A stretch of 10,261 nucleotides of DNA from positions 1 to 10,261 of the forward strand of contig CAINOM010000093.1 in assembly GCA_903851455.1 (NCBI GenBank), given 5' to 3'. Made by a program: the position numbers and the translations under genes. The notes under the pieces were generated by a model that was not told where the DNA came from, did not search any database, and saw only the letters and a list, made by a program, of their open reading frames with translations. Shown here one piece after another: positions 1-6,603 of this stretch. This DNA comes from an uncultured Bacteroidota bacterium. GTDB taxonomy: Bacteria; Bacteroidota; Bacteroidia; Chitinophagales; Chitinophagaceae. Numbering within the stretch: the first letter of the stretch is position 1; each line of letters starts with the position of its first letter.

Positions 1-1
1 A

Positions 2-187
2 GATCCGGTTACAGGTTCTGCGCACACTACACTTACGCCATATTGGGCTGAGGTTTTGGGCAAGAAAGAACTAACGGGCATCCAGCTTTCTGAGCGTAAA
101 GGCCATTTATGGTGCAGGCACCATGGCAGCCGGGTGGCTATCAGCGGGCATGCGGTCACTTATCTGCAGGGAGAAATCGAGATATAG
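2..187 (+). CDS. PhzF-family isomerase/epimerase, C-terminal part (5' end outside window)
   Basis: The reading frame starting at base 2 is open to a TAG at 185-187 and gives the last 61 residues of a protein. It begins with the motif DPVTGSAHTTLTPYW, the signature of the second half of PhzF-like proteins (diaminopimelate-epimerase fold). Further along are matches to the usual family ending, LTGIQLSERKGHLW, RVAISGHAVTYL and a final GEIEI. In PhzF itself the Asp of this DPVTGSAH motif lines the active site; the catalytic Glu lies in the N-terminal half and cannot be seen here. Most family members outside phenazine clusters have no known substrate, and nothing in this window suggests phenazine synthesis, so the role is probably a general small-molecule isomerase. 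The gene ends 35 bases before the convergent gene to its right. Family assignment is firm; function is open. Confidence 0.9.
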   Translation, partial: DPVTGSAHTTLTPYWAEVLGKKELTGIQLSERKGHLWCRHHGSRVAISGHAVTYLQGEIEI

Positions 188-222
188 AAGATTGTTGCCC
201 GTTAGGGGCTGAGTTAGTTTAC

Positions 223-1188
223 TTATTTGTCTTCGTTGAATTTCTTGTCGGTGTTGGTATGACGGCGTTTGAGCTTTATTTCGTGCTCACGGGCGTACAT
301 AACGATTGGCTTTTCGAGATCGAAATTATCATCTCCGTATACGTAAACAAGGCTGCCGGTAAGCTTGCCGAAGATCTTTTTCACAAGTGCATCCTTGTCT
401 TTCTGGTACTGGAAGTCAACGAATTCCAAATGCCCGGCCAGCTTGCCATTGACAATGTTGAAGTAGCCGATGTATTTGTTGCCGGCTGGTGTTGCCAGCA
501 TTGTAATGAATGACCTTTTGCCCAGGATCGGATCATCTACATAAGTGAACTTCTTCAGGAAATCGTTGTAAAAACTGATGATGGACTTATAATCTTCATT
601 GGTTTTAATAGCTCCGTTTTCTACGAGGACATAATTTTTGAGGAGGACATCAAAGTCTCTTTCGTTGAATAGATTGTTGGAGTATTCGACTATAGTGAAA
701 ACCTTGGGCTCAATTTCCTCGGTAATCGTCTCGTAACGAACAATAGGTATTTCCGGTGCATCGCCGGTTTCCTTCACCATTCTAGACGTCAGCGGGCCTT
801 TTGGGTTGTTGGTTTCCCGCGCCCACCATGCGGCCTGCGCCCCGTCTTTGGTCTTATACAGTGCATAGGTAGCGGTGATCGCTTCCACGTAGTTTAATTC
901 TCCCTTTTTTTCGCCGCTCTTATTTACCGAAGGTACAGTAGCGCTGCGTATCTGCATGTATCCCCACGTATTGCCAGAGGCGGTATTAACAACGTCTCCC
1001 TTTTCATACAGATCCCGCTTGTTGCTGATGATAAGCCCCTTCAGGTCATTGCCATTGTTGTCGCCCACGGCGCATTCCGCACAGGGGTACTGGTTGTGCA
1101 TCAGTTGGGCGTTCAACGTTCCGGATGCAGTACACAACAGCACAAGTGCCGAAAATCCAATGGTATTCATGCTTTTCAATAGAGGCAT
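223..1188 (-). CDS. Exported protein of unknown function, 321 aa
   Basis: I do not recognise this family. From the ATG at 1186-1188 the product has a Sec-type signal peptide: a Lys at position 5, a hydrophobic run IGFSALVLLC, and a likely cleavage after TLNA before Gln28. The mature part starts with a CxxC pair (YPCAEC), is rich in Lys, Asp and Asn, has no further membrane segment, and ends in a basic, hydrophilic tail. It is probably periplasmic or outer-membrane associated; no catalytic motif stands out. ATGs at 1192-1194 and 1168-1170 are possible alternatives that keep the signal peptide. The frame stays open upstream to a GTG at 1287, but that extension would bury the signal peptide and is unlikely. 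The gene converges on the phzF-like gene and lies downstream of the protease gene on the same strand, 109 bases away. Confidence 0.75.
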   Translation of the reverse strand: MPLLKSMNTIGFSALVLLCTASGTLNAQLMHNQYPCAECAVGDNNGNDLKGLIISNKRDLYEKGDVVNTASGNTWGYMQIRSATVPSVNKSGEKKGELNYVEAITATYALYKTKDGAQAAWWARETNNPKGPLTSRMVKETGDAPEIPIVRYETITEEIEPKVFTIVEYSNNLFNERDFDVLLKNYVLVENGAIKTNEDYKSIISFYNDFLKKFTYVDDPILGKRSFITMLATPAGNKYIGYFNIVNGKLAGHLEFVDFQYQKDKDALVKKIFGKLTGSLVYVYGDDNFDLEKPIVMYAREHEIKLKRRHTNTDKKFNEDK

Positions 1189-1205
1189 AATCATGAGTTT
1201 ATCAC

Positions 1206-1228
1206 CGGGCAAAATAGCTACTTGCCCG
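1206..1228. repeat. Inverted repeat with 7-bp arms in the leader of the exported-protein gene
   Basis: The arms CGGGCAA (1206-1212) and TTGCCCG (1222-1228) are perfect inverted copies around a 9-base centre containing the palindrome TAGCTA (1215-1220). It lies 17 bases upstream of the chosen ATG at 1188. No T-run follows it on either strand, which argues against an intrinsic terminator for the protease gene. It could be a hairpin in the 5' leader of the mRNA or a binding site for a dimeric regulator; the sequence alone does not decide. Confidence 0.6.
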
Positions 1229-1237
1229 TTAAGGACC

Positions 1238-1245
1238 CAAATTAA
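1238..1245 (-). promoter_or_regulatory. Possible -7 box for the exported-protein gene
   Basis: On the - strand this reads TTAATTTG, matching the Bacteroidota -7 consensus TAnnTTTG at five of six fixed positions. I see no TTG at the -33 distance. If used, transcription would start a few bases downstream, so that the inverted repeat at 1206-1228 forms the very 5' end of the mRNA. Weak on its own. Confidence 0.3.
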
Positions 1246-1297
1246 TAAAAAAGTATCGAAATGGGAACGGGTAATTTTATTTAACACCGAAATACCA

Positions 1298-1717
1298 CTA
1301 CTTCATTTTCATTTGTGCAAAATAGGGGTGTTCTGGGTTTACAATAAGTTCCTGTCGCAGAGGGTGAATCAATACGTCCATGTCTTCCAGAGGGATAGCT
1401 CCCAGAAGCGGCTCGGCGTCACCGGGAAGTATCATTGCCCTACAGGTGGTCTGCCGGTTCTTAAACCTCAATTCAACTGAAGAAACGACATCGCATTCTA
1501 CTATATGACCATTTGCCAGCTGCGCCTTCCTTTTTTCTACTACCGGAAATTGCAACTGCTCCTGGATACTTTCATTTATCGCAAGCATGTAAGAACCTGT
1601 GTCCACAAGGATATTTATAGGCATCCGTTTTACTTCTTCTTCACCAATCATGTGCCTACGTGCAAGTTCGAGATCAAAACCATTAATTAACTCAATATCT
1701 GCATATACTAATCCCAT
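1298..1717 (-). CDS. Retroviral-type (clan AA) aspartic protease, 139 aa
   Basis: A small single-domain protein of the pepsin/retropepsin clan. The catalytic motif VDTGS is at residues 38-42 (Asp39), followed by the flap region with QLANGHIVE (about 66-74) and the second conserved block LLGAIPLE at 104-111, where the hydrophobic-hydrophobic-Gly element packs against the active site. One DTG motif per chain means that two chains would have to pair to make an active site, as in retropepsins. There is no signal peptide or membrane segment, so it should act in the cytosol. I chose the ATG at 1715-1717 because it gives the compact start MGLVYADIEL; the frame extends 7 codons further to a TTG at 1738, which is less likely. 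Its substrate is unknown. No reverse transcriptase, integrase or gag-like gene is nearby, so it is a stand-alone bacterial member and not part of a retroelement. Confidence 0.8.
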   Translation of the reverse strand: MGLVYADIELINGFDLELARRHMIGEEEVKRMPINILVDTGSYMLAINESIQEQLQFPVVEKRKAQLANGHIVECDVVSSVELRFKNRQTTCRAMILPGDAEPLLGAIPLEDMDVLIHPLRQELIVNPEHPYFAQMKMK

Positions 1718-1792
1718 ATTCACGTGTTTTAAATACAAAGGAAATTACCCGAATAAAATTAAGATAATAATTTCAGGCTGCTGCAGGTTTTT

Positions 1793-3844
1793 TTACCAGT
1801 TCAATAATTCTCCTATCCTCGCTGCTACCTTATCGGCATTAGGCAGCATAGCCGCTTCGAGGCCCATGTTCATTGGCACTGCGGGTAAGTCGAGGGCGCC
1901 CATGGTTTGAACCGGCGCGTCGAGGTATTTGAAACAGTTTTGAGCTATACGGCCGGCGAGGGCTTCGCAGAATGAGTTGCGCAGTTGTTCTTCTGTCAGC
2001 ACAATACATTTGCCGTGCTTCTTTACGGTGTTGTAGATCAGCTCTTCGTCAAGCGGATAGATGGTGCGAACGTCTATTACCTCTACACTGCCGGGATATT
2101 GTTTTGCCGCATTCTTTGCCCAATACACGCCCATGCCGTAGGTAATGATACATATGGACGCTCCATTGTCTATAGCTTCCTGTGATGCTTCCAGTACCAC
2201 CGCTCCTTTTCCCAGTGGCAGTACATAATCGCGGGCAGGCTCAATGGTCTTGGCGTCTTCCGTGCCGGGCACTTTGCTCCAGTAAAGCCCTTTGTGCTCC
2301 AGCATCACAACGGGATTGCCATCAAGGAAGGCGGCCTTTAGCAAGCCTTTTATGTCTGCCGCATTGCTGGGGTAGGCTATTTTGATACCTTTTATGGTTG
2401 CGAGCGTACTTTCTACACTACCACTATGGTATGGGCCGCCGCCACCATAGGCGCCTATGGGCACACGAAGTACCATAGAGATGGGGTACTTACCACAACT
2501 CAGGTAGCAGGACTTACTTATCTCGGTAACCAATTGGTTGAGACCCGGGTAGATATAGTCGGCAAACTGGACTTCAACAATTGGCTTTAGACCTACTGCA
2601 TTCATGCCAACGGTGGAACCCACAATATAGGCTTCCTGTATAGCCATGTTGAAGACACGGTTGTCGCCAAACTTATCGGCGAGTGTTGCTGCTTCGCGGA
2701 ATACACCTCCAAGGCGCTTACCCACGTCCTGCCCGTAAAAGAGGGCATTAGGGTAATCCTGAAGTATCTCTTCTACCGCATGAAGGGCCGCGTCCACCAT
2801 TACCACCTTTTCACGCCCGGCGGGACAACGGTCACCCGTTTCGTGAATCACCGGAGTGGGTACATACACATGGTTGGCCACAGTTGCCGGATCAGGATCA
2901 GTTGCCGCCACTGCAGCATCGAATTCAGCCTGTGCGTATATTCTTTGTTCTTCTTCTATTTTGTCGAGATCAGCCTCCAGCAGCCCTTTTTGAAGTAGGA
3001 GCGCCTTCAGCTTAGGTCCCGGATCATTTAGTGCATGTTTGGCCAGGTCTTCGGGCGTGCGGTACCACTCTTTTCTAACACCAGACGTATGGTGACCGAG
3101 CAGCGGCACTTTGGCACACACCAGTATGGGCTTGCGGTTGTTGCGCACCCAGTCTATGGTTTCTTCCATGGCAAGGTAAGATTCGGTAAAGTCGCTTCCG
3201 TCTACACGGCGGCGCTCCATCCCTTTAAAACCGGCTGCAAATTCATAGGCGTCCATCGTGCGGGCCTCATCGCTGCTTACCGAAATACCCCAGTCATTGT
3301 CCTGAACGAGGTATATAATGGGTAGCTGATGCAATACCGCAAACTGGAATGCTTCGCCTACTTCGCCCTCGGTAACGCTGCCATCGCCTAGTGAGCATAT
3401 AGTAACCGGCGGTACGGGGTAATCGGATAATTTTTGTTTTTCCCTGTACTGGATACCCTGTGCAATGCCAGTAGTGGGTATGGCCTGCATGCCCGTAGCA
3501 CTACTCTGGTGGATAATGCCCGGAAAACCTTCTCTGCGGATATTGGGGTGATTGTAATACTCACGGCCCCCGGTGAATGGGTCGCCGCCCTTTGCCAGTA
3601 ACTGCAGCATCATCTCGTATGGGCGATAGCCCATGCCTAGCATCATACTTTCATCACGGTAATATGGACTTACAAAATCGCAGGGCTGTAGCAGGAAGCC
3701 GGTAGCCAGTTGTATGGCCTCGTGGCCGCGCGATGTGCTGTGCACATACTTGCACACCTGCCTGTTGGCATCATAAATTTCCGCCATAGCTTTGGCAGTC
3801 ATCATGAGGCGGTAGGCTTTTAAAAGAAGTTCTTTATGCAGCAT
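1793..3844 (-). CDS. Fused alpha/beta E1 component of a branched-chain (2-oxoisovalerate-type) 2-oxo acid dehydrogenase
   Basis: Thiamine-diphosphate-dependent decarboxylase subunit of a 2-oxo acid dehydrogenase complex, 683 aa, with the alpha and beta chains in one polypeptide. The alpha half (about 1-330) has the early motif RGHEAIQ (39-45) and the ThDP/Mg motif GDGSVTEGE at 153-161, closed by QDNDW with Asn183; a HHTSG loop near residue 250 matches the region that holds the active-site His in E1 alpha. The beta half (about 345-683) has the E1-beta features FYGQDVG, NMAIQEAYIVG, FADYIYPG and GPYHSGS, plus a C-terminal transketolase domain ending in the PAVPMN region. Such fusions are common in Bacteroidota and are usually annotated as branched-chain 2-oxo acid (or pyruvate) dehydrogenase; the exact substrate cannot be fixed here. 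No E2 or E3 gene is adjacent, so the partners must be encoded elsewhere. The start ATG at 3842-3844 has no Shine-Dalgarno sequence. Confidence 0.93.
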   Translation of the reverse strand: MLHKELLLKAYRLMMTAKAMAEIYDANRQVCKYVHSTSRGHEAIQLATGFLLQPCDFVSPYYRDESMMLGMGYRPYEMMLQLLAKGGDPFTGGREYYNHPNIRREGFPGIIHQSSATGMQAIPTTGIAQGIQYREKQKLSDYPVPPVTICSLGDGSVTEGEVGEAFQFAVLHQLPIIYLVQDNDWGISVSSDEARTMDAYEFAAGFKGMERRRVDGSDFTESYLAMEETIDWVRNNRKPILVCAKVPLLGHHTSGVRKEWYRTPEDLAKHALNDPGPKLKALLLQKGLLEADLDKIEEEQRIYAQAEFDAAVAATDPDPATVANHVYVPTPVIHETGDRCPAGREKVVMVDAALHAVEEILQDYPNALFYGQDVGKRLGGVFREAATLADKFGDNRVFNMAIQEAYIVGSTVGMNAVGLKPIVEVQFADYIYPGLNQLVTEISKSCYLSCGKYPISMVLRVPIGAYGGGGPYHSGSVESTLATIKGIKIAYPSNAADIKGLLKAAFLDGNPVVMLEHKGLYWSKVPGTEDAKTIEPARDYVLPLGKGAVVLEASQEAIDNGASICIITYGMGVYWAKNAAKQYPGSVEVIDVRTIYPLDEELIYNTVKKHGKCIVLTEEQLRNSFCEALAGRIAQNCFKYLDAPVQTMGALDLPAVPMNMGLEAAMLPNADKVAARIGELLNW

Positions 3845-3853
3845 TCAGGGGGG

Positions 3854-3861
3854 CAAAAGTA
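3854..3861 (-). promoter_or_regulatory. -7 promoter box of the E1 gene, giving a near-leaderless mRNA
   Basis: On the - strand this is TACTTTTG, a perfect match to the Bacteroidota -7 consensus TAnnTTTG. Only nine bases separate it from the E1 start codon, so transcription would begin a few bases before the ATG or almost at it. No TTG is present at the usual -33 distance, because that space is occupied by the 8-bp tandem repeat. The missing Shine-Dalgarno sequence (the bases before ATG are C-rich on this strand) fits a leaderless or very short leader. Confidence 0.5.
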
Positions 3862-3862
3862 A

Positions 3863-3926
3863 GTTAAAAGGTTGAAAGGTTAAAAGGGGAAAAAGTTGAT
3901 AGGTTGATAAGTTGAAAAGTAAATAA
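3863..3926. repeat. Degenerate 8-bp tandem repeat, eight units
   Basis: From 3863 the sequence falls into exact 8-base steps with consensus GTTGAAAG or close variants. Units 1 to 3 are GTTAAAAG, GTTGAAAG and GTTAAAAG; unit 4 is degenerate (GGGAAAAA); units 5 to 7 are GTTGATAG, GTTGATAA and GTTGAAAA; the last, GTAAATAA, fades out. The array starts one base beyond the -7 box of the E1 gene and fills the area where its -33 element and any upstream activator site would lie. It is noncoding. Confidence 0.75.
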
Positions 3927-4000
3927 CCTTGTTTTATCAGGTCTGGATAGCGGCCGTACAATTGTTTTTCAAACGGACCAGGCGCGGGCGACTTTATGCT

Positions 4001-4024
4001 TTAACCATTATTAACCTCCCTTAA
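4001..4024. repeat. Three TTAA blocks phased at 10 bp
   Basis: TTAAC, TTAAC and TTAAA begin at 4001, 4011 and 4021, exactly one DNA helical turn apart, upstream of the promoter of the YfhO gene. The arrangement suggests a protein contacting one face of the helix, or intrinsic curvature. The function is inferred from spacing only. Confidence 0.4.
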
Positions 4025-4052
4025 AACAACACACAGCCTATATTTCCGTTAC

Positions 4053-4093
4053 TTAGCGGAATGTTTTTTCGGCATTTAATTTCCATTAGCGGA
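4053..4093. repeat. Direct repeat TTAGCGGA, two copies 33 bp apart
   Basis: Identical octamers lie at 4053-4060 and 4086-4093, about three helical turns apart. The second copy ends nine bases before the -7 box at 4103, so it covers the spacer and the upstream flank of the promoter. It is a candidate regulator site. The first copy also forms the right arm of a short hairpin (TTCCG at 4044-4048 with CGGAA at 4057-4061). Confidence 0.4.
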
Positions 4094-4102
4094 TAGAACG
4101 TT

Positions 4103-4110
4103 TATTTTTG
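4103..4110 (+). promoter_or_regulatory. -7 promoter box of the YfhO-flippase-Kir cluster
   Basis: TATTTTTG matches TAnnTTTG fully. The -33 position shows only TTC in place of TTG. The predicted start leaves a leader of roughly 15 bases containing AAAAGG at 4118-4123, six bases before the ATG at 4130, which may serve as a weak ribosome binding site. Confidence 0.55.
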
Positions 4111-4129
4111 TTTCGTTAAAAGGCAACGT

Positions 4130-6589
4130 ATGCAATTAGATTTTAAGAAAATGAGGATAGATATCCTCGCTGTGGTTTGTTTTATTGTATTGTCGCTGGC
4201 ATACTGCTATCCTCAATTGCAGGGTAAGAAGATGCTGGGCAGTGATAATACGCACTGGATGGGCATGGCACATGAGGCTATGGCCTACCACGACTCCACT
4301 GGCAAAGATGTATTATGGTCAAATAGTATGTTTGGTGGTATGCCCACTTATACCACCTACATGGGCAGGGCAAATACCAACTATGTAGCTTATGTTCAGA
4401 CCGTTCTGCAGGCAATTGGCAAACCCGCCTATTTCTTTTTCATCGCCATGTTGTGCTTTTACATCCTGATGAGGGTACTGAAAGTGAACAGGTGGCTGGC
4501 CATGGTAGGCGGTGTTGCCTATGCGTTTTCGTCTTATAACGGCATCATAATAGCGGTAGGGCATGATACAAAAATGATGACTATTGCCTACCTGCCTGCT
4601 GCGCTCGCCGGTTTTTACCTGGTTTTCCGCGAGAAATGGCTGGTGGGGGCTGCATTGCTCGGCGTGACCATGTCGCTGATATTCAGCAATAACCACTTCC
4701 AGGTCATTTACTATTCCTTTATTATGTTCCTGTGCTTTGGTGTGGGGATGCTGTATATCGCCATAAAAGAAGGAAGGGTAAAACAATTCTTTATTTCGTG
4801 TGTTATCGCGGCGCTGGCTACTGCCATCGGAGTTGGGCCGAGTATGCCTTCCATATTGACTACGAATGAATACGCCAAGGAAACTATGCGTGGCGGCGCC
4901 AGTGAGCTTTCGGGGCACGACAAGAAAGAAAGTGGCGGCCTTGATAAAGAATATGCGTTCAGGTGGAGTAACGGTATAGGCGAGACGTTTTGTATAATGA
5001 TTCCTTATTTGTATGGCGGTGCATCGGGAGAGCCGGCGGACAAAGCGCCCGCGACGCTCAAGTTCATCGAAGACCATGGCAGCAGCACGGAGGAATTGCC
5101 AACTTACTGGGGGCCTCAGCCGTTTATCAGCGGCCCGGTTTACTTTGGCGCGGTTATTTGTTTCTTGTTTGTACTCGGGCTTATCGTTATCCGCTCGCCA
5201 CATAAGTGGTGGATCGCGATAGCTACTGCAATATTCATTGTGCTTTCGTGGGGTAAGAATTTCGAAGGTATCAATTACTTCCTGTTCGATCACCTGCCTT
5301 ATCTGAACAAGTTCAGAACGCCTTCTATGGCGCTGGTGATACCGCAATTTCTGTTCCCGTTGCTGGGTATTTGGGCGGTTCAGACGGTGATAGACCAAAA
5401 GAACGACCCGGCGAAAATGTGGAAGGATGTAAAAATAGCGGCCGGCATTACTGCAGGGCTGTGTATCATCCTCGGTGTGGGAGGTGGCATATTCTTTAAT
5501 TTCAGCGGCGGCGAAGATGCGCAATTGCAGCCCGAAATGGTGAAGCTGCTGAAGGGAGACCGGGCATCGCTGGCGATGGCGAGCGGCCTTAAGAGCGCCT
5601 TATATATCCTTATTGCGGCAGGGCTGTTGTGGGCGTTTATCAAGGACAAGATCAAGATGGGCGTGATGATCGGTGGTTTGGCAGCAGTTATCCTGCTGGA
5701 TATGTGGGTGGTTTCCTTTGATTACCTCAACGATAAAAAGTATGTAGACGCGTCAGACTATGAAAGCGTATTTAATCCCCGCCCTGTAGACCAGCAGATA
5801 CTCAAGGACCCGGACCCTTATTATCGTGTCCTTGACCTGTCTAACGACCATGGCGATCCTTACAATAATGCATGGCAGGCGTACTTCCATAAATGTATAG
5901 GCGGCTATCATCCTGCCAAAATGGAAATATACCAGGACCTGATAGAACGCCAGATGAGCAGGGGATTCAATGCCCAGGTGCTGAATATGCTCAACACCAA
6001 GTACATTATTCTTGGAAGGAAGGGTTCTCCCGCAATGGCCCGGCCTAATCCCGATGCCTGCGGCAATGCGTGGTTTGTGAACGAGGTGAAGTGGGCAAAC
6101 ACAGCTGATGAGGAAATGAATGGCCTCAATGCAAATATTCTCGGGGATACCGTGGTAGTACCAAATGCATTCGAACCAAAGAAGACAGCTGTAATGCGCA
6201 CGTCTTTTAAAGATGCGATGGGCAATTATACATTTGGCAAAGACAGTGCGGCCTATGTGAAACTGGCCAAGTATGGACTTGACGACATTTCGTTTACGTC
6301 TAGCAATTCGAAAGAGGGTCTTGCAGTGTTCTCCGATATCTATTACTCGAAAGGATGGACTGCAACAGTGGATGGCAAAGAAACACCGATCATGAAGGCT
6401 GACTATGTGCTGCGTGCAATAAAGGTACCGGCAGGCAACCATACCATTGCGTTCCATTTTGCTCCGGCAAGTTTTTATACCGGGCAGAAGATAGCGATAG
6501 CGAGCAGTGTGCTGCTGATACTGCTGATGCTAGGTGCGTTGTACCCATTGTTTAAAAAAGACTCACTCCCTGCTGAAAAACAAGCTTAA
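4130..6589 (+). CDS. YfhO-family polytopic membrane protein (putative GT-C-type glycosyltransferase), 819 aa
   Basis: A large inner-membrane protein with many hydrophobic segments: one at residues 9-28, a series across about 95-230 and 330-400, a pair around 435-520, and a final one near 783-805. The first loop after segment 1 carries LGSDNTHW (Asp39), the acidic position typical of YfhO and other GT-C-like proteins, followed by SNSMFGGMPTY. A long soluble region lies between the last segments (about 540-775) and includes YYSKGWTATVDGKE and VPAGNHTIAFHF, a C-terminal block characteristic of Bacteroidota YfhO proteins. In Bacillus, YfhO is linked to transfer of sugars from an undecaprenyl carrier to a cell-surface polymer; the acceptor in this organism is unknown. 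The ATG at 4130 has AAAAGG six bases upstream; a second ATG at 4151 is possible. It leads a same-strand cluster with the flippase gene 14 bases downstream. Family sure, reaction inferred. Confidence 0.88.
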   Translation: MQLDFKKMRIDILAVVCFIVLSLAYCYPQLQGKKMLGSDNTHWMGMAHEAMAYHDSTGKDVLWSNSMFGGMPTYTTYMGRANTNYVAYVQTVLQAIGKPAYFFFIAMLCFYILMRVLKVNRWLAMVGGVAYAFSSYNGIIIAVGHDTKMMTIAYLPAALAGFYLVFREKWLVGAALLGVTMSLIFSNNHFQVIYYSFIMFLCFGVGMLYIAIKEGRVKQFFISCVIAALATAIGVGPSMPSILTTNEYAKETMRGGASELSGHDKKESGGLDKEYAFRWSNGIGETFCIMIPYLYGGASGEPADKAPATLKFIEDHGSSTEELPTYWGPQPFISGPVYFGAVICFLFVLGLIVIRSPHKWWIAIATAIFIVLSWGKNFEGINYFLFDHLPYLNKFRTPSMALVIPQFLFPLLGIWAVQTVIDQKNDPAKMWKDVKIAAGITAGLCIILGVGGGIFFNFSGGEDAQLQPEMVKLLKGDRASLAMASGLKSALYILIAAGLLWAFIKDKIKMGVMIGGLAAVILLDMWVVSFDYLNDKKYVDASDYESVFNPRPVDQQILKDPDPYYRVLDLSNDHGDPYNNAWQAYFHKCIGGYHPAKMEIYQDLIERQMSRGFNAQVLNMLNTKYIILGRKGSPAMARPNPDACGNAWFVNEVKWANTADEEMNGLNANILGDTVVVPNAFEPKKTAVMRTSFKDAMGNYTFGKDSAAYVKLAKYGLDDISFTSSNSKEGLAVFSDIYYSKGWTATVDGKETPIMKADYVLRAIKVPAGNHTIAFHFAPASFYTGQKIAIASSVLLILLMLGALYPLFKKDSLPAEKQA

Positions 6590-6603
6590 CCATAAAAGAG
6601 AAT

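Noticed and set aside
2..187. Phenazine biosynthesis locus, suggested by the PhzF-like fragment
   Set aside because: None of the other phenazine genes is present in the window, and PhzF-like proteins are common in bacteria that make no phenazine.
197..209. Short hairpin GCCC / GGGC between the convergent phzF-like and exported-protein genes as a terminator
   Set aside because: Only four base pairs, and the following sequence is not a proper T-run; too weak to call.
109..513. 134-codon open frame on the + strand
   Set aside because: Overlaps the end of the phzF-like gene in another frame and the exported-protein gene on the opposite strand; no family features.
956..1480. 174-codon open frame on the + strand
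   Set aside because: Antisense to the start of the exported-protein gene and the end of the protease gene; no motif or promoter supports it.
1298..1717. Retroelement or retrovirus-like remnant, suggested by the retropepsin fold
   Set aside because: No reverse transcriptase, integrase, terminal repeats or target-site duplications nearby; the protease belongs to a widespread bacterial stand-alone group.
4044..4070. Hairpin TTCCG / CGGAA followed by T-rich sequence as a + strand terminator
   Set aside because: No + strand gene ends upstream of it, the stem is only five base pairs, and the right arm is better explained as part of the TTAGCGGA direct repeat.
4319..5524. 401-codon open frame on the - strand
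   Set aside because: It lies antisense within the YfhO gene; its product is rich in Arg and His with no domain logic, and the + strand frame has clear family motifs throughout.
5753..6457. 234-codon open frame on the - strand
   Set aside because: Antisense shadow of the soluble part of the YfhO gene; no recognisable motif or start signal.
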